A DNA stretch of 64,000 bases from Falsirhodobacter halotolerans. Its GTDB lineage: Bacteria > Pseudomonadota > Alphaproteobacteria > Rhodobacterales > Rhodobacteraceae. The notes beneath the pieces were generated by a model that worked only from the letters and a program-made list of their open reading frames with translations, ran no database searches and was not told the origin of the DNA. A program made the position numbers and the translations under genes. The stretch is taken from contig NZ_JALJAZ010000001.1 in NCBI RefSeq assembly GCF_022899245.1, positions 2,019,001 through 2,083,000 of the forward strand. The letters run 5' to 3'. This document shows, piece after piece, positions 62,211-64,000 of the stretch; within the stretch, counting starts at the first letter, position 1, and each line of letters opens with the position of its first letter.

Positions 62211-63152
62211 TCATGCCCGCGGATCGTCCTCAGTCTGCCGCGCCATGTAGTTGGCGAACAGCGCCCCCGAAATATTGTGCCACACGCTGAAGATGGCGCT
62301 CGGCACCGCCGCCAGGGGCGAGAAGAAGGCCGTGGCCAGCGCCGCCCCCAGCCCCGAATTCTGCATCCCCACCTCGATCGCGATGGCCTTGCGTTTGGCC
62401 AGGCTGAGGCCGAAGGCCCGCGCGGCAAAAAAGCCGACCATGTATCCCAGCCCGTTATGCAGCACGACCACGGCAAAGATCGTCAGGCCCGACTGGACGA
62501 TCGCCCCCTTGGACGCCCCCACCACCGCCGCGACGATCAGCACGATGCCCGTCACGCTGACCAAAGGCAGCGCCGGAATCGCCGCCCGCACGAAGGAGGG
62601 CAGCAGCTTCTGCGCCAGAAAGCCCAAGGCCAGCGGCAGCAGGACGACCTTGACGATCGACAGGAACATCGCGCCCGCGTTCACGGGAAGATACTCGCTG
62701 GCCAGCATCAGGACGAGGAACGGCGTCACAAGGGGCGCCAGCAGCGTCGTGACGCTGGTGCAGGCCACCGACAGCGCGACGTCCCCTTTGGACAAATAGG
62801 TCATGACGTTGCTGGACGTGCCGCCGGGGCAACACCCGACCAGGATGACCCCCGCCGCCACTTCGGGCGGCATCGGGATCAGCCTGGTCAGCAGCACCGC
62901 CAGCAGCGGCATGATCAGGAACTGCGACAGCACGCCCACACCCACATCGAACGGACGCCGCGCCACCTCGCGGAAATCATCGGCCGAGATGGTCAGCCCC
63001 ATCCCGAACATGATGATCCCCAAAAGCGTGACGATCCATGGCGTCAGCTGGCGGAACGTGTCGGGCAGAAGAAAGCCCAGAACCGCGAACAGAACCACCC
63101 AGAACGCAAATGTCTTACCCACGAACGCCGATATCTTGGCAATTGACGACAT
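62211..63152 (-). CDS. Bile acid:sodium symporter (BASS) family transporter
   Basis: 313 residues, about ten membrane helices. Family signatures: [41 protein letters not shown] (the crossed, sodium-binding region) and [13 protein letters not shown]. Bacterial ASBT/YocS-like proteins move bile acids, pantoate or other organic anions with Na+; the ligand here is unknown. GGGGGAGAT directly before the ATG at 63152 sets the start, four codons inside a longer frame. Confidence 0.88.
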   Translation of the reverse strand: MSSIAKISAFVGKTFAFWVVLFAVLGFLLPDTFRQLTPWIVTLLGIIMFGMGLTISADDFREVARRPFDVGVGVLSQFLIMPLLAVLLTRLIPMPPEVAAGVILVGCCPGGTSSNVMTYLSKGDVALSVACTSVTTLLAPLVTPFLVLMLASEYLPVNAGAMFLSIVKVVLLPLALGFLAQKLLPSFVRAAIPALPLVSVTGIVLIVAAVVGASKGAIVQSGLTIFAVVVLHNGLGYMVGFFAARAFGLSLAKRKAIAIEVGMQNSGLGAALATAFFSPLAAVPSAIFSVWHNISGALFANYMARQTEDDPRA

Positions 63153-63341
63153 ATCTCCCCCCATATGCGCAACACTATTACGCGGCCATAGCGGGGCGGG
63201 GGAATGAGATCAAGGCGTGATCACGGACAAGGGCACGTCACCCGCCCGCCACAGCACCCCGCCCCGGGGCATCTGCGCTGTTTGTGCGGCCCCCGCAACA
63301 CCCTATAAGGGATACAGAATCACCCGACCCGGAGGCGTGAC

Positions 63342-64000
63342 ATGGCGCGTCAGAAGTTCAACATCCTCGCCATCGGTCAGGCCGGACGGCTGGAGCATGA
63401 GGCGATCATCCTCGCCACCTCGCTCCGTCTGGCCGACCCGAGCTTTCCCGGAACGCTGTTCATCGCCGAACCCCAGCCCGGCCCCCTGTGGCCCGAAGAC
63501 CCGCGGATGAGCCGCCAGACCCGCGCATGTCTTGAGGATCTGGGGGCCGAGATCCTGCCCTTCGACAATCAGGTCTTCGGCGCCGCCTATCCCAACGGCA
63601 ACAAGATCGAGGCCCTGTCCGCTCTGCCCGACAAGCCTTTCCTGTTTCTGGACACCGACACGATCGTCACCGGCAGCTTTTCCAAGGTGAAATTCGACTT
63701 CAAACGCCCCTCCGCCTCGATGAAGCGGGAAAACACCTGGCCGGTGGAGGAACTGTATGGCCCGACCGTGGGCCAGACGTGGCAGGCGCTTTACGACCAT
63801 TTCGGCATCCCCTTCCCCCCCACCGAAGATCCCGACGAGCCGCCCGATTACTGGCAACGCTATCTCTATTTCAACGCGGGCTGGTTCTTTCACAAAAGCC
63901 CCAAGGCGTTCGGCGCGAAGTTTCTGGAAATCGCCACGACCCTGTGGCGCGACCGCCCGGACCCCGTGGCCTTGCAGACGTTGGAACCGTGGCTGGATCA
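63342..64000 (+). CDS. Glycosyltransferase-like protein, 5' part (cut by window edge)
   Basis: 219 codons before the window ends. A Rossmann-like start (FNILAIGQAGRLEHEAIILA) and a DxD motif in FLFLDTDTIVTGSF (D104, D106) in the place expected for GT-A enzymes; aromatic-rich stretches follow (PDYWQRYLYFNAGWFFH). It resembles the gene at 18605 in general plan but not in detail. GGAGGCGTGAC precedes the ATG. Substrate unknown. Confidence 0.6.
   Translation, partial: MARQKFNILAIGQAGRLEHEAIILATSLRLADPSFPGTLFIAEPQPGPLWPEDPRMSRQTRACLEDLGAEILPFDNQVFGAAYPNGNKIEALSALPDKPFLFLDTDTIVTGSFSKVKFDFKRPSASMKRENTWPVEELYGPTVGQTWQALYDHFGIPFPPTEDPDEPPDYWQRYLYFNAGWFFHKSPKAFGAKFLEIATTLWRDRPDPVALQTLEPWLD

Overview
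The window is a GC-rich chromosomal segment from an alphaproteobacterium of the Rhodobacterales (Rhodobacter/Cereibacter/Paracoccus-like). Supporting signs are a complete dcw (division and cell wall) cluster with a DUF2484 membrane protein between murC and murB, lpxC and bamD (a Gram-negative outer membrane), a DUF2927 lipoprotein, and two regulatory RNA loci known from Rhodobacter sphaeroides: a DUF1127 gene followed by CCUCCUCCC-loop small RNAs (CcsR/'cuckoo' type) and a long mraZ leader with its own terminator (UpsM type).

Layout. 1-764: a minus-strand mntP-cytochrome b561 pair behind a yybP-ykoY manganese riboswitch (801-907). 1190-7057: a plus-strand catabolic operon of RraA-like aldolase, PLP aminotransferase, polar amino-acid ABC importer and LysR regulator. 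7058-8991: an AT-richer pocket with a complete IS3-family (IS407-like) insertion sequence and remnants of a gene, bounded by tRNA-Ser. 9121-22132: housekeeping genes (purC, tadA, rluB, secG, pyrG, rlmJ) mixed with an XpaC/TelA/DUF2927 cluster, a flavin reductase, a GNAT enzyme, an MHS-type transporter and a TerB-like protein. 22199-28820: a second amino-acid/opine-type ABC importer followed by a glutamine amidotransferase, a glutamine-synthetase-like ligase and a DadA/PuuB-like oxidase, which looks like a gamma-glutamylation route for amine use.

28817-51442 is one long minus-strand cluster, in transcription order mraZ-rsmH-ftsL-ftsI-murE-murF-mraY-murD-ftsW-murG-murC-DUF2484-murB-ddl-ftsQ-ftsA-ftsZ, then lpxC (own promoter), bamD and recN. 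Most junctions overlap by a few bases, so translation is probably coupled. Its leader (51443-about 51750) carries an intrinsic terminator 47 bases before mraZ and, upstream, phased TGGGA boxes expected for MraZ.

52043-56742: an Mrp/ApbC-type P-loop ATPase, the DUF1127 gene, an array of eight hairpins that each show CCTCCTCCC (an anti-Shine-Dalgarno sequence) in the loop, uvrD, and a small four-cysteine protein. 56894-60540: two identical tRNA-Gly genes and hisB-hisH-hisA-hisF-hisE, with an antisense DUF2147 gene between hisH and hisA. 60518-64000: a CoA-binding protein, rlmB, tRNA-Tyr, a BASS-family symporter and the start of a glycosyltransferase-like gene cut by the window end.

The strongest unusual signal is the DUF1127 plus eight-hairpin RNA array at 53362-53953. 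Next come the mraZ leader RNA and the manganese riboswitch.
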